Shown: positions 22,155 to 24,949 of the stretch, piece by piece
Layout: every line of letters begins with the position of its first letter
Numbering within the stretch: position 1 is the first letter of the stretch
Assembly: GCA_964528705.1 (NCBI GenBank)
Contig: CAZGUW010000041.1
Span: 1-24,949, forward strand
Length of the DNA: 24,949 nt
From: SLRI01 sp964528705
GTDB taxonomy: Bacteria > Pseudomonadota > Alphaproteobacteria > Geminicoccales > Geminicoccaceae
Direction of reading: 5' to 3'
Position numbers and translations under genes: made by a program
Notes under the pieces: generated by a model
Told to the model about the DNA's origin: nothing
Databases searched by the model: none
The model's input: only the letters and a program-made list of their open reading frames with translations

Positions 22155-23474
22155 TCAGATCAGGGTGAGCAGCCGCCCCTCCTCGTCGAACCGCAGCGCC
22201 TCGGCCTCCGCCTCTTGCCCGNNNNNNNNNNGGAGCGCGGTCAGGGCCCAGACCTTGCGCGCGAGCAGCGGGGCGGAGACCAGCACCTCGTCGAGGGTGA
22301 GGGTGTTCCTGATCTGGCAGTAGCGGCAGCCGACCCGGTCGTCCGCCCAGCTCGTCATGACCAGGGCCTGCACGGTCTCCCGCTCGGTCGGCAGGACGAT
22401 GGGCATGCGCGCCTTCTCGCCGATCGCCGCGGTGATCGCGTTCTGGTACATGCTGACGAGATCCACCCGGTTGGCCCATTCGCGCGGCATGTAGTCGGCG
22501 ACGCCGACGCCGATGGCGTTGCCGTGGGTCGCCTCGGTCAGCCTGAGCACCGCCAGCTTGTTGACCAGGATGTGGTCCGGATTGGCCATGCCGCGGATGT
22601 CGGTGCGGCCGGTCACCGCGTAGTCCATGCCGGAGCCCGAGATCTCCTTGCCGAGCTCCTCGACGAGGAGCGCGTCGACCTTGCGGAACGGCAGCCGTGC
22701 CAGGAGCGACGTCGCCTGTTTGAGCAGCCGCTCGTCGGTGGCGACGAAGGCGGAGGGCGCCACTGCCTCGATGGTCACGAGCCTGTGCGTCGCGTTCTCC
22801 ACCACCGCGAGGCCGCAGGCGATCGGGGCCTTCGCGAGGCCGATGGACGCCAGCTCCGGGATCGTCTCGGTGAAACCGCGCGGGCCCAGCCGATGGACGT
22901 TCCGGGCACCCGCCTCCTTGCCGAGGCCGACCGCCAGGATCTTGCAGAGGCCGCTCTCGATCGGCCGGTCGAAGCTGGTGTGCGACTTGACCCGGGCGAT
23001 CACGACAATGGCGTCCGCCGCCGCCGCGTTGGCATCGAAGCGGCAGGGCAGGCCACCCTTCGTCCGGCCGAGCTCGACCGTCTCCATGGTCGCCCGGACG
23101 GGCGCGCCGATGCGCGCCTCGTCGATGCCGAGCCTCGAGAGCACCAGCGCCTGGCCTTCCGCGGTGGCCCCGCCATGACTGCCCATGGCCGGCACGATGA
23201 AGGGTGCGAGGTTCTGGTTTTTGAGATAGTTGACGGTTGCACCGACCAGCCGCGGCAGGTCGGCGACACCGCGGCTGCCGACGCCAATGGCAACCGAGCT
23301 GCCGGGCTTCAGCGCGGCGATCTCGGCGCTTCCGGCCAGGGCCTCGTGCACGGCGGCCTCGATGTCGTCGATGGCCGGGGCTGTCGGTTGCTCGAGCTTG
23401 ACCCGATGCACGAGCGGCAGCTCGGCTTCGGCCAGATGCGGGATGCGAACCGCGGGAAAGACAGGGTGCTCCAT
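22155..23474 (-). CDS. LarA-like / DUF2088 protein, interrupted by assembly gap
   Basis: A protein of about 439 residues of the lactate-racemase (Lar_N, DUF2088) superfamily. Family segments are VAIGVGSRG (61-69), VPAMGSHGGATAEGQAL (94-110) and VKSHTSFDRPIESGLCKILA (162-181). Relatives use a nickel-pincer nucleotide cofactor to racemise or epimerise 2-hydroxyacids; whether this group does so is unproven. The run of 10 Ns (22222-22231) falls near the C-terminus, so the residues there and the frame across it are uncertain; the segment after it, EALRFDEEGRLLTLI, reads as a natural end in the predicted frame. It is divergent from the UxaA-type genes (42-bp gap) and is the first gene of the minus-strand run that continues with SBP56. 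A racemase beside a hydroxyacid lyase would make metabolic sense. Confidence 0.85.
   Translation of the reverse strand: MEHPVFPAVRIPHLAEAELPLVHRVKLEQPTAPAIDDIEAAVHEALAGSAEIAALKPGSSVAIGVGSRGVADLPRLVGATVNYLKNQNLAPFIVPAMGSHGGATAEGQALVLSRLGIDEARIGAPVRATMETVELGRTKGGLPCRFDANAAAADAIVVIARVKSHTSFDRPIESGLCKILAVGLGKEAGARNVHRLGPRGFTETIPELASIGLAKAPIACGLAVVENATHRLVTIEAVAPSAFVATDERLLKQATSLLARLPFRKVDALLVEELGKEISGSGMDYAVTGRTDIRGMANPDHILVNKLAVLRLTEATHGNAIGVGVADYMPREWANRVDLVSMYQNAITAAIGEKARMPIVLPTERETVQALVMTSWADDRVGCRYCQIRNTLTLDEVLVSAPLLARKVWALTALXXXXGQEAEAEALRFDEEGRLLTLI
22222..22231. other. Assembly gap (10 N)
   Basis: Ten consecutive Ns lie in the C-terminal part of the LarA-like gene. Such runs mark scaffold joins whose true length may not be 10, so the reading frame and a few to many residues of that gene are unknown. 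Confidence 0.99.
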
Positions 23475-23516
23475 GCCGGGGCCTCGACGATCTGTTGACT
23501 ATAGGGAGGACCCATC

Positions 23517-24674
23517 ATGCGCCCATTTCTCGGCTTTCGTCGAGCCTCCGGGCGGCCCGGCGTGCGCAATCACACGCTGATCCTGTCGGTCACCGGCCTC
23601 ACCACCCCGGCGGCCCGGCGCATCGCGCGGACGCTCAATGGCGTCACCGTCCTCGGCACGCAGCACGATTCCGGCCTGCTCGGCTACGACCGCAAGGTGC
23701 ACCGGGGCGCCCTTGCCGCCTTCGCCTGCCATCCCAATGTCGGCGGCGTCGTGGTGATCGGCGCCAACGAGCCGGTGGTGGAAGAGGTCGCCGGCGCCGC
23801 CGAGGCGGCCGGCCGGCTGGTCGAGGGCATCACCCTCGACCATTGCGGCCATGACGTGCTCACCCTCTCCGACCGGGCCGTTCGCGCCGCCGCCGGCTTC
23901 GTCCATCGGCTCTCCTGCCAGCGCCGCGAGGAGCTGCCGGCTTCCGACCTCCTGCTCGGCCTCGAATGCGGCCGCTCCGACCCGAGCTCCGGCCTCGTCG
24001 CCAATCCGCTCGTCGGTGCGGTGGTCGACCGGCTGGTGGATGCGGGCGGGGCCGCGATCTTCGGCGAGACGACCGAATGGATCGGTGCCGAGGACCCGCT
24101 CATGCGCAAGGCCGCCAACCCCACGGTGGCCGCGGAGCTCAAGGACGCCGCCGCCCGGCGCGAGGCCATGGCCCAGGCCGCCGGGATCGACCTCACCGGC
24201 AACAACCCGAGCCGGACCAATATCGAGGCCGGGCTCTCGTCGATCGAGGAGAAGTCGCTTGGTGCGATCGCCAAGGCCGGCAGCCGCCCCATCCAAGGGG
24301 TCATCGGCTATGGCGAGCCGCCGCCCGGCCCCGGTGTCTGGGCCATGGACGCCCCGGCCTATGCACCCGAATCGCTCACCGGCTTCTGCACGGCCGGGTC
24401 CAGCATGGCGCTCTTCACCACCGGCGTCGGCAACAGCTATGTGAGTGCCCTCATGCCCACCCTGAAGCTCACCGGCAACCCGGCGACCGCCCGGCGCGTC
24501 ACCCAGCAGCTCGAGTTCGAGGCGAGTGCGGTCTTCACCGGCGAGGAGAGCCTCGATGCCGCCGCCGACCGCATGGTCGACCGCCTGCTCGAGATCGCCT
24601 CCGGTGCGCTCACCTGGGGCGAGATCCTGGGCGAGGGCGACGAGGCGATCAGCCGCTTCGGAGCCGTCCTGTGA
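23517..24674 (+). CDS. UxaA-family dehydratase/lyase large subunit (altronate/galactarate dehydratase C-terminal type)
   Basis: A 385-residue enzyme of the galactarate/altronate dehydratase C-terminal family, which includes UxaA, GarD and sulfolactate sulfo-lyase SuyB. Family segments are GLECGRSDPSSGLVANPLVG (148-167), GETTEWIGAE (183-192), EEKSLGAIAKAGSRP and MALFTTGVGNSYV. These iron-dependent enzymes eliminate water, or sulfite in SuyB, from hydroxyacids. The length matches split versions whose SAF domain is a separate protein, and that small partner follows with a 4-bp overlap. The ATG at 23517 has GGGAGGA six bases upstream. Substrate is undecided: a sugar acid, another 2-hydroxyacid or sulfolactate. 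The sulfatase and SBP56 neighbours make a sulfur-containing substrate possible, but nothing in the sequence proves it. Confidence 0.88.
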   Translation: MRPFLGFRRASGRPGVRNHTLILSVTGLTTPAARRIARTLNGVTVLGTQHDSGLLGYDRKVHRGALAAFACHPNVGGVVVIGANEPVVEEVAGAAEAAGRLVEGITLDHCGHDVLTLSDRAVRAAAGFVHRLSCQRREELPASDLLLGLECGRSDPSSGLVANPLVGAVVDRLVDAGGAAIFGETTEWIGAEDPLMRKAANPTVAAELKDAAARREAMAQAAGIDLTGNNPSRTNIEAGLSSIEEKSLGAIAKAGSRPIQGVIGYGEPPPGPGVWAMDAPAYAPESLTGFCTAGSSMALFTTGVGNSYVSALMPTLKLTGNPATARRVTQQLEFEASAVFTGEESLDAAADRMVDRLLEIASGALTWGEILGEGDEAISRFGAVL

Positions 24675-24949
24675 GCGGCCGCACGGCACTCCGCCTCGCC
24701 GCCGCCGACAACGTGGCGACGGCCCTTCGCGACCTCGAGCCCGGCGAGGTGGTCGAGATCGAGGGTGTCTCGGTCACGCTTCTCGAGCGTATCCCCCTCT
24801 GCCACAAGCTGGCCCTCGCCGACCTCGGGCCCGCCACCCCCGTTCTCAAATACGGCCAGCCCATCGGCCGGACGACGGCGGCGATCCGGGCCGGTGCCCA
24901 TGTCCACGTCCACAACATGAAGAGTGCGAGAGCCGAGGCCACCGCCCGT
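24671..24949 (+). CDS. UxaA-family SAF-domain small subunit, partial
   Basis: GTG at 24671 overlaps the stop of the large-subunit gene (GTGA) and opens a frame of 93 codons with no stop before the right edge, so the C-terminal end is outside. The product, from MSGRTALRLAAADNVATALR, carries the SAF-domain pattern HKLALADLGPATPVLKYG, then IGRTTAAIRAGAHVHVHNM. The His-rich VHVHN is the usual marker of the UxaA N-terminal domain or of SuyA. It supplies the other half of the split dehydratase/lyase, in the order large then small. Only a few residues are likely missing, as family members end near 95-110 residues. Confidence 0.88.
   Translation, partial: MSGRTALRLAAADNVATALRDLEPGEVVEIEGVSVTLLERIPLCHKLALADLGPATPVLKYGQPIGRTTAAIRAGAHVHVHNMKSARAEATAR

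Noticed and set aside
22108..22479. Alternative C-terminal frame of the LarA-like gene ending at 22108
   Set aside because: The product after the gap in that frame is Gly/Arg/Ala-rich, while the other frame ends naturally in FDEEGRLLTLI.
23517..24949. Firm assignment as SuyAB sulfolactate sulfo-lyase
   Set aside because: The motifs seen are shared by the whole UxaA/GarD/SuyB family, and the gene order is large then small; the context alone is not enough.

Overview
The window is very GC-rich, densely packed DNA with strong G/C bias at third codon positions, many ATGA/TGATG stop-start overlaps and GTG/TTG starts. Together with two tripartite tricarboxylate transporters (TTT), an alphaproteobacterial-style Hyf-like cluster and organosulfur genes, this points to an alphaproteobacterium, perhaps of the Rhodospirillales or Hyphomicrobiales kind. 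That placement is inference from gene content only. A run of 10 Ns (22222-22231) shows it is a draft scaffold. No gene-free stretch exceeds about 170 bp. No tRNA, rRNA, IS element or CRISPR array was seen.

Region 1 (1-866, minus strand): the N-terminal part of a PotA/FbpC-type ABC ATPase running off the left edge, preceded by a small Dabb-domain protein. Region 2 (about 960-8410, plus strand): a short XRE-type regulator is translationally coupled to hyfB, then hyfC, hyfE, hyfF, hyfG and hyfI, all overlapping or nearly so. The large subunit HyfG has lost all four NiFe-binding cysteines, while HyfI keeps its four cluster cysteines. This is therefore an energy-converting-hydrogenase-related (Ehr-like) proton- or sodium-pumping complex rather than a hydrogenase, and its electron donor and acceptor are not encoded here.

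Region 3 (8407-15739, minus strand): one tight operon, tctC-tctB-tctA-sulfatase-sulfatase-TIM-barrel protein. Both sulfatases carry a formylglycine motif and lack signal peptides. The simplest reading is that a sulfated anion is imported by the TTT system and desulfated in the cytoplasm. Region 4 (15890-20001, plus strand): a divergent LysR regulator followed by a second complete TTT set, tctC-tctB-tctA, with a strong hairpin terminator between tctC and tctB. The LysR gene sits between the two transporter operons and may control one or both.

Region 5 (20009-23474, minus strand): a LarA-like (DUF2088) gene interrupted by the assembly gap, an SBP56/methanethiol oxidase gene with a strikingly structured 5' leader, and a small His-rich membrane protein. 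Region 6 (23517-24949, plus strand): the large and small (SAF) parts of a split UxaA/altronate-dehydratase/sulfolactate-sulfolyase-type enzyme, the small one cut by the right edge.

Taken together, regions 3 to 6 look like a carboxylate/organosulfur catabolic island: two TTT importers, two cytoplasmic sulfatases, a thiol oxidase, a possible 2-hydroxyacid racemase and a hydroxyacid lyase. The Ehr-like complex next to it may be an independent energy-conserving unit.
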